A DNA stretch of 10,546 nucleotides from SLRI01 sp964460465 (GCA_964460465.1 CAYWSB010000171.1:1-10546), one strand, 5' to 3'. Positions 1 to 5,906 are shown, counted from the first letter of the stretch. The notes: generated by a model not told the origin, from the sequence alone. Numbers and translations: made by a program.

Positions 1-145
1 CAGGGCTGACCCCCGTGGGCCAGCCGATTGCATAGCAAACGCGAATTGAGCCAATCATTTCCCCCGCCTCTTCCCCTTCTTGCCTTCATAACGATTTCTT
101 ATGACTTATCGTGTGTCTACCCACAAATGGCCAGTTCATGACGCA

Positions 146-182
146 TATGGCGGCGCATTCCCGCTCGCGATGCGCCGCTATA
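146..182. repeat. imperfect inverted repeat, 13-bp arms
   Basis: Arms 146-158 (TATGGCGGCGCAT) and 170-182 (ATGCGCCGCTATA) are complementary at 12 of 13 positions, the exception being one G-T pair, with an 11-base loop. The right arm belongs to a small repeat family: CGCCGCTAT recurs at 173-181, 205-213 and 236-244 (steps of 32 and 31 bases), and ATGCGCC recurs at 170, 202 and 245. There is no T-run, so it is not a typical intrinsic terminator. It could be a protein-binding site, part of a REP-like element, or a remnant of a recombination site; the function is unknown. Confidence 0.6.
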
Positions 183-246
183 CGACGCATGAACCTGCGC
201 CATGCGCCGCTATGCGCGCCATTTGTCATAATCTTCGCCGCTATAT

Positions 247-271
247 GCGCCATAAGCGTTGCTTATGGCGC
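247..271. repeat. perfect 11-bp hairpin (GCGCCATAAGC / GCTTATGGCGC)
   Basis: Arms 247-257 and 261-271 are exact reverse complements separated by the 3-base loop GTT. It is the strongest stem-loop seen in the gene-free region. The outer arm GCGCCAT is the same word repeated through 195-251. No U-tract follows on either strand, which argues against a simple rho-independent terminator. A REP-type extragenic palindrome or a transcription-factor or recombinase site are possible; the sequence does not decide. Confidence 0.65.
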
Positions 272-301
272 GTCGGATGCGCGTTTTCGCCCGATTCGCG
301 A

Positions 302-406
302 CGAACGAACCCGCGAACGAACCCGGGAATCGACGAACGAACCCGGCGCCCGGGTTCAAAACCGCCGGATTTCGGCGAACGAACCCAAGAACCCGCGAAC
401 GAACCC
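302..406. repeat. five copies of CGAACGAACCC
   Basis: Exact copies start at 302, 314, 334, 376 and 396. The first two form a perfect 12-base tandem (CGAACGAACCCG twice). Degenerate half-copies (AGAACCCG near 388, CGAACCCGGG at 531) extend the pattern. Start-to-start distances are 12, 20, 42 and 20 bases, roughly whole helical turns. Because 20 is not a multiple of three, the repeats fall in different reading frames, so selection on a protein repeat is unlikely. The copies are short and irregular for plasmid iterons, and no replication gene is present nearby. Confidence 0.7.
339..357. repeat. 8-bp hairpin inside the CGAACGAACCC array
   Basis: GAACCCGG (339-346) and CCGGGTTC (350-357) pair perfectly around the loop CGC. 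The left arm is the 3' part of the third CGAACGAACCC copy, so the right arm is an inverted half-copy of the same repeat. The array is therefore not purely direct. No T-run follows. Confidence 0.5.
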
Positions 407-576
407 GGGCCGCCAGGATGCCGCAGGCCGCGGCGAAAACCGTTCGACGGCAAACGGATGGCGCCGTTGGCGACGAGTCCGGTCGAGGTCGACGGTTGCC
501 CGTGAGCCCGAGAACCGCCCATCCGCCGAGCGAACCCGGGCGGGCTTGACCGAGGCGGCGACTTACGCTATTATTC

Positions 577-2322
577 CTATTCGACTGCCGATGCCGTGCC
601 GGCCGTCAGCTCCGGGGCGAGGGCCGCGAGCGCGTCGTACTGGGCGAGGAACACGCGGCCGGTCAGGGCGTCGAGGAAGTGGGAGCGCTTCAGGCGGTCC
701 ATGACCGGGCCCTTGACCTCGGAGAGGTGCAGGGTGACGCCGGCCTCCTTCAGCGTGTGGTTCAGGGCCTCGAGGCTTTCGAGGGCCGAGTGGTCGATCT
801 CGTTGACGGCCGAGCACATGAGCACCACGTGGCGGACCTCGGGCTGGGCCTGGACCCGCTCGGTCACCGCCTCCTCGAGCCAGCCGGCATTGGTGAAGGT
901 GAGGCTCTCGTCGATGCGGATCGACAGGAGGTGCGGCGCCGTCAGCACCCGGTGCCGGAGCACGTTGCGGAAGTGCTGCGTGCCGGGCACCAGCCCGACC
1001 ACGGCGACGTGCGGCCGCGAGGCCTTGTGCAGGAAGAGGAGGATGGAGAGCCCCACCCCGGCGACCACGCCGATCTCGACCCCGGCGACCAGGGTCGTGG
1101 CGATGGTCAAGAGCATCGCCGCGCCGTCGCGCTTCGAGTAGGTCCAGACCCGGCGCACGGCACCGAGGTCGACGAGGCCGAGGACGGCCACGATGATGGT
1201 GGCCGCCAGCACGGCGTTGGGCAAATGGTAGAGCCAGGGGGTCAGGGTCAGGGCGACGACGCCGATGCCGATGGCGGTGAAGGCGCCGGCCGCGGGCGTC
1301 TCCGCCCCGGCGTCGAAATTGACCACCGAGCGGGCGAAGCCGCCGGTCACCGGGTAGCCGCCGGTGAAGGCGGCGGCGACATTGGCCGCCCCCAGCCCGA
1401 CCAGCTCCTGGTCCGGGCGGATGCGCTGCCGCCGCCTGGCCGCCAGCGTCTTGGCGACGGAGACCGATTCGACGAAGCCGATGATGCCGAGGAAGAGGGC
1501 GGGGCCGGCGAGCTGCAGCCAGAGCCCGGGGTCGAGCACCGGGAGGGCAAGCGGCGGAAAGCCCACCGGAATCTCGCCCACGATGCGCACGCCGCGCGCG
1601 GCGAGGCCGAGCCCGGCCACGGCCGCGGTGCCGGCGGCGATGGCGAGGATCGGGCCGGTCTTGGCCAGGAGGTCGGCGGTCCGCGGCGGCAGGCCGAGCC
1701 GCACGAGCAGCGGCTTGAGCCCCTTGCGCACCCAGAAGAGGAAGGCCAGCGCCGGCAGGCCGACGGCGGCGGTGGCGAGGCTCAGCGCGCCCGCATCGGC
1801 GACGAGGCTCCGGGCGATCTCGACCAGCGTGTGCCCGCTGGTGCGGATGCCCAGGAGCGGGCCGAGCTGGCCCGCGGCGATGATCAGCCCCGCGGCGGTG
1901 ATGAAGCCCGAGATCACCGGATGCGAGAGCAGGTTGGCCAGCGCCCCCAGGCGCAGGAGGCCCATGACGATGAGCACGAGCCCGGAGAGGAGGGCCAGGA
2001 TCAGGGCCGCCGCGAGGTATTCGGGGGTGCCGGCCGCGGCCACCTGCCCCGCCGCCGCCGCGGTCATCAGCGAGATCACGGCGACCGGCCCGACTGCCAG
2101 CGTGCGGCTGGTGCCGAAGAGCGCGTAGACGACGAGCGGCGCCATCGACGCGTAGAGGCCGACCACCGGCGGCAGGCCCGCGAGCATGGCGTAGGCCAGG
2201 CTCTGCGGGATCAGCATGATGGTGACGATCACCGCGGCCACGAGGTCGCTGACCAGGGTCTGGCCGCGATAGGCCCGGCCCCACTCGAGGATGGGCAGAT
2301 GGCGGGCGAGCCGGATGGCCAT
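577..2322 (-). CDS. SulP-family anion transporter with STAS domain
   Basis: A 581-residue integral membrane transporter of the SulP/SLC26 family, whose members carry sulfate, bicarbonate or other anions across the inner membrane. The N-terminal half has the family signature region (residues 22-80, with IPQSLAYA, GLPPVVGLY and GTSRTLAVGP), followed by many hydrophobic segments. GFARSVVNFDAGAETPAAG (328-346) matches the conserved NxxxGxxTP region. A cytoplasmic STAS domain spans about 463-570 and keeps the Asp-x-Ser element (IDHSALESL). Length is normal for the family. The ATG follows the upstream gene's stop by 30 bases, so it is probably the last gene of a leftward operon with the two sulfur-transport genes. 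Substrate is inferred: sulfate or sulfite from context, but bicarbonate cannot be excluded. It has no strong Shine-Dalgarno. Confidence 0.93.
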   Translation of the reverse strand: MAIRLARHLPILEWGRAYRGQTLVSDLVAAVIVTIMLIPQSLAYAMLAGLPPVVGLYASMAPLVVYALFGTSRTLAVGPVAVISLMTAAAAGQVAAAGTPEYLAAALILALLSGLVLIVMGLLRLGALANLLSHPVISGFITAAGLIIAAGQLGPLLGIRTSGHTLVEIARSLVADAGALSLATAAVGLPALAFLFWVRKGLKPLLVRLGLPPRTADLLAKTGPILAIAAGTAAVAGLGLAARGVRIVGEIPVGFPPLALPVLDPGLWLQLAGPALFLGIIGFVESVSVAKTLAARRRQRIRPDQELVGLGAANVAAAFTGGYPVTGGFARSVVNFDAGAETPAAGAFTAIGIGVVALTLTPWLYHLPNAVLAATIIVAVLGLVDLGAVRRVWTYSKRDGAAMLLTIATTLVAGVEIGVVAGVGLSILLFLHKASRPHVAVVGLVPGTQHFRNVLRHRVLTAPHLLSIRIDESLTFTNAGWLEEAVTERVQAQPEVRHVVLMCSAVNEIDHSALESLEALNHTLKEAGVTLHLSEVKGPVMDRLKRSHFLDALTGRVFLAQYDALAALAPELTAGTASAVE

Positions 2323-2352
2323 GATGCTGGTCGCGCCGGCGGCGGGCCCGAC

Positions 2353-2784
2353 TCAGGCCGCCTTGAGCCGGCCGGTCGGCATGAAGCGGTGGATGGCCAT
2401 GCCCGCGATCATGGCGAGGACGAAGACCACGGCCTGCCACTTGCCGCTGACCAGGGCCGCGATGGCCGGCCCCGGGCAGAGGCCGACGAGCCCCCAGCCC
2501 AGCCCGAAGACGACGGCACCGCCGATCAGCGGCTTGTCGATGGCCCGGCTGGTCGGCACGTGGAACCGCGTCTCGAGATAGGGCGTCTCCAGGCGCCGGC
2601 GCCAGGCATAGGCCGCGGCCGAGGGGATCAGGGCGCCACCCATGACGAAGGCCAGCGCCGGGTCCCAGGCGCCGGCCACGTCGAGGAACGCCAGCACCCG
2701 GGCGGGGTTGATCATGTCGGAAACGACGAGGCCGGCGCCGAAGAGCACGCCGCAGAGCACGGCGACGAGGATGCGATCGCGCAT
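2353..2784 (-). CDS. DUF6691-like YeeE/YedE-family membrane protein (second half-transporter)
   Basis: A 143-residue membrane protein matching the C-terminal half type of split YeeE/YedE transporters. Diagnostic stretches are VVSDMINPARVLAFLDVAG (residues 21-38), AWDPALAFVMGG (39-50) and GLGWGLVGLCPGPA (94-107), with Cys103 in the LCPGP motif typical of this family. Four to five hydrophobic segments are visible. GGAG sits 7 bases before the ATG, inside the end of the upstream gene, and only two bases separate the genes, so co-translation is likely. Related pairs (PmpA/PmpB, YeeE-type) lie in BigR-controlled operons and are thought to move thiosulfate or other reduced sulfur; the family link is established knowledge, the exact substrate here is inferred. 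A much longer upstream reading in this frame only runs antisense through other genes. Confidence 0.88.
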   Translation of the reverse strand: MRDRILVAVLCGVLFGAGLVVSDMINPARVLAFLDVAGAWDPALAFVMGGALIPSAAAYAWRRRLETPYLETRFHVPTSRAIDKPLIGGAVVFGLGWGLVGLCPGPAIAALVSGKWQAVVFVLAMIAGMAIHRFMPTGRLKAA

Positions 2785-2786
2785 GG

Positions 2787-3224
2787 TCAGGCTCCGGCGA
2801 GGAGGTGGCGGACGGCGAAGACGGTCAGCCCGGCCACGGCCATGAAGGTCAGCGTGGCCGCGATCGAGCGGGGCGACAGCCGGGCGAGGCCGCACACGCC
2901 GTGGCCGCTGGTGCAGCCCGAGCCCAGCCGGGTGCCGATGCCGACCAGCAGCCCGCCGGCCACGAGCAGGCCGAGCGACGAGGTGACGGTGATCTGCGGG
3001 GTACGGATCAGCGCCATGGCGGCCAGCGCACCGAGCAGGATGCCGGCGACGAATCCGACGGCCTGGCTGCGGGCCGGGCTCCAGCCGTCGCCGGCGAGAC
3101 CGAGTGCCGTCGCGGCGAGGCCGGAAATGCCGGCGATACGGCCGGCGGCGAGGAGGTAGATGGCGGCCGACAGGCCGATCAGCAGGCCACCCGTCAGTGG
3201 CCAGAGGAAATGCAGCTCGCTCAT
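2787..3224 (-). CDS. YeeE/YedE-family sulfur transport protein (first half-transporter)
   Basis: A 145-residue membrane protein of the YeeE/YedE family. It starts MSELHFLWPLTGGLLIG, a usual N terminus for this group, has AAGRIAGISG at about residues 26-35, and carries GSGCTSGHGVCG at 101-112 with Cys104 and Cys111. In E. coli TsuA/YeeE, conserved cysteines along the channel relay thiosulfate. It is the first gene of the leftward arm, 2 bases before its DUF6691 partner, and is transcribed away from the BigR/SqrR-type gene. I chose the ATG at 3224 because it matches family N termini; an in-frame ATG at 3236 would add four residues. AAGGA lies only 2 bases from the chosen ATG, so the ribosome site does not settle the question. 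Regulation by the neighbouring repressor is inferred from layout. Confidence 0.88.
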   Translation of the reverse strand: MSELHFLWPLTGGLLIGLSAAIYLLAAGRIAGISGLAATALGLAGDGWSPARSQAVGFVAGILLGALAAMALIRTPQITVTSSLGLLVAGGLLVGIGTRLGSGCTSGHGVCGLARLSPRSIAATLTFMAVAGLTVFAVRHLLAGA

Positions 3225-3333
3225 GGTCCTTGTCATCCCGCAAGAGAGGTCGCCGCGGCGCGCCCGGAGCTGCCGGCATTGGCCGCTCGGAGCGGGGCGG
3301 AGCGACGGGGGCTTGCAGTTCGCCTCGCCGTCG

Positions 3334-3354
3334 AATACTTAGGGTATTACGTAA
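3334..3354. promoter_or_regulatory. candidate BigR/SqrR operator in the divergent promoter region
   Basis: The 197 bases between the two divergent starts are GC-rich except for an AT-rich patch around 3331-3359. It contains AATAC-N5-GTATT (3334-3348), a perfect inverted repeat, overlapping the 8-base palindrome TTACGTAA (3347-3354). BigR-type repressors bind AT-rich imperfect palindromes that overlap promoters, so this is the natural operator for both arms. A TTGCAG (3313-3318) could be a -35 for the rightward gene, but no good -10 sits at standard spacing. Both the operator and promoter assignment are inference. Confidence 0.45.
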
Positions 3355-3408
3355 ATCATGCAAGTGTCTGGTGCCGACGATGACGCGACGGCAGGCGACC
3401 CGGGCAGC

Positions 3409-3413
3409 GGAGG
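3409..3413 (+). promoter_or_regulatory. ribosome binding site GGAGG for the ArsR-family gene
   Basis: GGAGG followed by 8 bases places the start at the ATG at 3422 rather than at the in-frame ATG at 3380, which has no comparable site. Confidence 0.6.
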
Positions 3414-3421
3414 AGAGCGAG

Positions 3422-3922
3422 ATGGGGGACCTTGCGTCGTCGCCGACCGGAGCGCCCGCAGCCGGTCCGGCGGCGACGAGTCTCCAGGCGCTCAAGGCCA
3501 AGGCGCCGGAGGTGGCCGAGTTCCTCCGCCTGCTGGCCAATCCGAGCCGCCTTCTGCTCCTCTGCCACCTGTCGCAGGGCGAGCGCTCGGTCACCGAGAT
3601 CCAGCGCGACCTCGACCTCAAGCAGCCGGCCCTCTCCCAGCAACTGGCCGAGCTGCGGCAGTCGGGTCTCGTGCAGACCCGGCGGGAGTCCCGCTCGATC
3701 TACTACGCCATCAAGGACGTCCGGGTCCGCGCCGTGGTCGGCATGCTGCACGCCATCTTCTGCGGCGACGGGACGACGGCGGCGACTTCGCCGGAAAGCG
3801 AGGCACCGCGGCCGGCGGCGGCGGCACCGGCAGGTGATGCCGCCACCTTCGCCCGCCTCGGCGACGGGGCGCGACCGGCAACCCGGACGAGCCTGCCAAC
3901 CGCGTCACGGAGACAGCCATGA
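3422..3922 (+). CDS. bigR: ArsR-family thiol/persulfide-sensing repressor, BigR/SqrR type
   Basis: A 166-residue winged-helix repressor. The core (about residues 22-114) has ANPSRLLLLCHLSQGERSV, then a recognition-helix region (QPALSQQLAELRQSGLV, 68-84) and TRRESRSIYYAI. Only two cysteines occur, Cys48 and Cys114, 66 residues apart. That is the spacing of Cys42/Cys108 in BigR and Cys41/Cys107 in SqrR, where (per)sulfide links the pair and releases DNA. It lacks the ArsR metal-binding CxC motif. A 50-residue Ala/Pro/Thr-rich tail (115-166) is unusual, since relatives end soon after the second Cys. The stop overlaps the next start (ATGA), implying translational coupling to the dioxygenase. The role as repressor of both arms is inferred from divergence. 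Confidence 0.9.
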   Translation: MGDLASSPTGAPAAGPAATSLQALKAKAPEVAEFLRLLANPSRLLLLCHLSQGERSVTEIQRDLDLKQPALSQQLAELRQSGLVQTRRESRSIYYAIKDVRVRAVVGMLHAIFCGDGTTAATSPESEAPRPAAAAPAGDAATFARLGDGARPATRTSLPTASRRQP

Positions 3923-4806
3923 CCGCATCGCCGATCGTCGAGGCTTTCTGGGATCAGCCCACGGGCAGCTGGCAGTATGTCTTCCACGATCCGACGACGA
4001 TGCAGGGGGCGATCGTCGATCCGGTATGGAACTTCGATTCCCGGGCCGGCGCCATCACCACCGAGGATGCCGACCGCATCCTGGCTTATGTCGAGAGGAC
4101 CGGGATCGAGATCGCCTGGATCCTCGATACGCACCCGCATGCCGACCACTTCTCGGCCGCCCCGTACCTGAAGGCGAAGCTTGGCGCGCCCACCGCCATC
4201 GGCGCAAGGGTCGTCGAGGTGCAGAAGCTCTGGCAGCAGATCTACAACCTGCCCGAGTTCCCGGCCGACGGCCGCCAGTGGGATCGGCTCTTCGCTGACG
4301 GCGAGACCTTCATGGTCGGCACGATTCCCGTCCGTGTCCTGTTCTCGCCCGGCCACACCCTGGCCTCGATCAGCTATGTCGCGGGCGATGCCGCCTTCGT
4401 CCACGACACGCTGATGATGCCCGACAGCGGCACCAGCCGCGCCGACTTCCCGGGCGGCGACGCGGCCCGGCTCTATCGCAGCATCCAGGCGATCCTGGCA
4501 CTGCCCGACGCGACCCGCCTCTTCGTCGGCCACGACTACGCCCCGAACGGCCGCGAGCCGCTCTGCGAGGCAACGGTGGCCGAGCACAGGGCCCGCAACA
4601 TCCATCTGGCCGGGGGCGTTTCGGAGGCCGACTTCGTGGCGAGGCGCACCGCACGCGACCGGACGCTGCCGCTGCCCAAGCACATGCTGGCGGCGCTGCA
4701 GGTCAACATCCGCGGCGGCCGCAAGCCCGAGCCCGAGGGCAACGGCCGGAGCTACCTGAAGATCCCGCTCGACTACTTCGAGCCCAGGGGCGAGACGACT
4801 GATTAG
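3919..4806 (+). CDS. MBL-fold persulfide dioxygenase (Blh/ETHE1-like)
   Basis: A 295-residue metallo-beta-lactamase-fold protein of the persulfide (sulfur) dioxygenase group, which oxidises glutathione persulfide to sulfite using one iron in the cytoplasm. The metal motif THPHADH lies at 71-77; His72, His146 (SPGHT) and Asp163 (VHDTL) correspond to the His-His-Asp iron ligands of ETHE1. MPDSGTSRADFPGGDA (167-182) carries the Arg-Asp-Phe element of the glutathione-side pocket, and VGHDY (203-207) is the final His motif. Blh proteins of BigR operons often carry a fused DUF442 domain; none is present here, nor a rhodanese domain. Translation is probably coupled to the repressor through the ATGA overlap. 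Other MBL hydrolases (glyoxalase II-like) are possible, but the GTSRADF motif and context favour the dioxygenase. Confidence 0.9.
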   Translation: MTASPIVEAFWDQPTGSWQYVFHDPTTMQGAIVDPVWNFDSRAGAITTEDADRILAYVERTGIEIAWILDTHPHADHFSAAPYLKAKLGAPTAIGARVVEVQKLWQQIYNLPEFPADGRQWDRLFADGETFMVGTIPVRVLFSPGHTLASISYVAGDAAFVHDTLMMPDSGTSRADFPGGDAARLYRSIQAILALPDATRLFVGHDYAPNGREPLCEATVAEHRARNIHLAGGVSEADFVARRTARDRTLPLPKHMLAALQVNIRGGRKPEPEGNGRSYLKIPLDYFEPRGETTD

Positions 4807-4818
4807 GCGCGCCGCGCG

Positions 4819-5295
4819 TCAGGCCTTGTTGCGCCGCCGCTCCTGGTAGGCATAGGCGCTGAAAGCGGCTGCGAGATCGTTCAGTTCGCCGGCTAGTTTG
4901 CCGATCTCCTCGACCGACCAACCGCATATGCTTGCCGCCGCCCTGCCTCTTGACGGCATGCGGACCATCAGTTGGTTCGCATCGGTGGCTTGCGGCGTTG
5001 TGTAAAACAAGCCGTGAGCGAGCTTGTGCCGTTGCCGCACAACATCCTTGATCCGCGCCATGATCCTCACGATCTCCGGCGCCAAGCGGTTGTGCTTCTT
5101 GAACTTCCTGATCGCATCGACCTTACTGTCCAGGGACAGGAAAGCCGTGGCTGACGTCTCGCCAAAAGGCTCCTGGCTCCCCTGCAGCGCATCGAGATAG
5201 GCGGCCAGGCTCCATTCCAGACGGGAGTAGGAAAGGGCCACCCGGCCGAGGGGTTCCGCAAATCTCCGAAGGTCTTCCTGGCGAACCATCTGCAC
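4819..5295 (-). CDS. uncharacterised protein with HEPN-like RxxxxxxH motif
   Basis: I do not recognise a named family. The protein (158 residues from the GTG) looks mostly alpha-helical: YSRLEWSLAAYLDAL (23-37), a central charged helix (FKKHNRLAPEIVRIMARIKDVV, about 65-86) and a final helix ending in basic residues. RQRHKLAHG (87-95) resembles the Rx4-6H active motif of HEPN nucleases (Arg87 or Arg89 with His94), and LEW plus a late RxxxAHG is common in HEPN-like proteins. I chose the GTG at 5295 because AGGAG lies 9 bases upstream; ATG at 5289 is the alternative, and an ATG at 5442 would add a low-complexity leader almost touching the tRNA. GC is lower than in neighbours (70 of 120 bases at 4981-5100). 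It is convergent with the dioxygenase gene, 12 bases apart. Nuclease function is speculative. Confidence 0.65.
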   Translation of the reverse strand: MQMVRQEDLRRFAEPLGRVALSYSRLEWSLAAYLDALQGSQEPFGETSATAFLSLDSKVDAIRKFKKHNRLAPEIVRIMARIKDVVRQRHKLAHGLFYTTPQATDANQLMVRMPSRGRAAASICGWSVEEIGKLAGELNDLAAAFSAYAYQERRRNKA

Positions 5296-5304
5296 TGCCG
5301 AACT

Positions 5305-5309
5305 CTCCT
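5305..5309 (-). promoter_or_regulatory. ribosome binding site AGGAG for the HEPN-like gene
   Basis: On the minus strand AGGAG is followed by 9 bases and then GTG (5295-5293). It is the best ribosome site in this stretch and supports the GTG start over the upstream ATG at 5442. Confidence 0.45.
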
Positions 5310-5451
5310 GTTCGCCGCCGCACTTCGGCACGTTGCAAGCGAGCGCTGGCGCCACGGGCAGCAGTGGCCGAAGCGCGGCGAGGGGCCCAGCGATCATCCG
5401 CCGACCGGCTGCCGTCCGACGCGGCCAGGGCTGTGTGGTCACCCGGGATCG

Positions 5452-5528
5452 TGGCGCGCCCTGCAGGACTCGAACCTGCGACCCTCTGCTTAGAAGGCAG
5501 ATGCTCTATCCGGCTGAGCTAAGGGCGC
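5452..5528 (-). tRNA. tRNA-Arg (TCT anticodon), CCA encoded
   Basis: The minus strand folds into a full cloverleaf of 77 bases including CCA. Acceptor GCGCCCT pairs with AGGGCGC, the D stem is GCTC/GAGC, anticodon stem TCTGC/GCAGA encloses loop CTTCTAA with anticodon TCT (Arg, AGA codons), and T stem GCAGG/CCTGC encloses TTCGAAT. The discriminator is G (5455) and CCA is genomically encoded (5454-5452). This rare-codon tRNA type is a frequent integration target in bacteria. The orphan HEPN-like gene lies just beyond its 3' end. Confidence 0.97.
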
Positions 5529-5578
5529 CCGCCGGGACTGGTATAGCAGCGTGGGTGCCGTTGGGGAACGGGGCGGGG

Positions 5579-5866
5579 TCAGCCGCGGCGGATGAAGTTC
5601 TCGGCGTAGGCCTTGGGACGAATCACGCGCGTGCGCGGCTCGTAGACCTGGTAGTCGAGGCCCTCGCGGCGGCAGTAGGCGATCGCTGCCTCGCGGCTCG
5701 GAAAGCGGAGCTGCACCTGCTGGGCGGTGTCGTCCGAGCCGACCCAGCCGATCAGCCGGTCCGCCTCCTTGCGTGAGCGCGGCTCGAGCTCGACGATCCA
5801 TTCCCGGGTCTTGCGCCGGCCGGACTGCACCGCGGTCTTGGCCGGCTGGTAGATGCGCGCCTGCAT
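5579..5866 (-). CDS. NDUFS4-like NADH dehydrogenase (complex I) accessory subunit
   Basis: A 95-residue protein of the ETC complex I conserved-region family (NDUFS4 type), a peripheral subunit on the NADH-oxidising arm of respiratory complex I in alphaproteobacteria and mitochondria. Family hallmarks are MQARIYQPAKTAVQSG at the N terminus, WIVELEP (23-29), IGWVGSDDT (39-47), QLRFPSREAAIAYCRREGLDY, and the C-terminal VIRPKAYAENF. Length matches bacterial members. GGAGG precedes the ATG by 10 bases. It is 40 bases downstream of nudF in the same direction, so the two may share a transcript. The tRNA gene follows about 50 bases beyond the stop. No membrane segment is visible, which fits a peripheral subunit. 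Confidence 0.93.
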   Translation of the reverse strand: MQARIYQPAKTAVQSGRRKTREWIVELEPRSRKEADRLIGWVGSDDTAQQVQLRFPSREAAIAYCRREGLDYQVYEPRTRVIRPKAYAENFIRRG

Positions 5867-5906
5867 GGGCCCCGATCCTCCTCGCCGTCGCTCGTCGTGA
5901 CGAGAG

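Larger units (their letters stand above)
1..576. other. gene-free repeat-rich intergenic region
   Basis: No convincing gene is seen here. Reading frames exist on both strands but translate to Arg/Pro/Asn-rich strings with no domain. Repeat spacings such as 20 bases break any one frame, so the repetition is at DNA level. Bases about 20-130 are clearly less GC-rich than the rest of the window and contain short symmetric elements such as TCATAA-N7-TTATGA (86-104). Bases 143-271 are dense in GCGCCAT/CGCCGCTAT words in both orientations. Bases 302-406 hold the CGAACGAACCC repeats. The sulP gene ends at 577, and I found no stem followed by a T-run that would terminate it. The left 100 bases could include a promoter for a gene beyond the window, but no clear -35/-10 pair stands out. 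Confidence 0.7.

Noticed and set aside
302..406. CRISPR array or plasmid iterons
   Set aside because: Repeat unit is only 11 bases with irregular 1-31-base gaps, and no cas or replication-initiation gene is present in the window.
520..576. Intrinsic terminator after sulP
   Set aside because: Imperfect GC-rich inverted repeats exist (about 514-545 on the minus strand) but have bulges and no following U-tract.
111..704. 197-residue frame through the left repeat region
   Set aside because: Arg/Asn/Pro-rich translation arising from the DNA repeats, repeats shift frame, no domain, and it runs into the sulP 3' end on the other strand.
563..2440. 625-residue minus-strand frame overlapping sulP
   Set aside because: Arg/Pro/His-rich low-complexity translation in another frame of sulP, which has clear family motifs throughout.
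679..3159. 826-residue open frame on the plus strand
   Set aside because: Antisense to sulP and the two YeeE-type genes. Composition is Gly/Asp/Arg/His-rich without domains, as expected for a GC-rich shadow frame.
4806..4813. GGCGCGCC as transcription terminator between convergent genes
   Set aside because: An 8-base palindrome has no loop to form a stable hairpin, and no T-run follows on either strand.
5296..5442. N-terminal extension of the HEPN-like gene with an apparent lipobox (LAC)
   Set aside because: The extension is low-complexity Ala/Pro/Arg, starts 10 bases from the tRNA end, and the AGGAG-GTG pair at 5309-5293 gives a better start.
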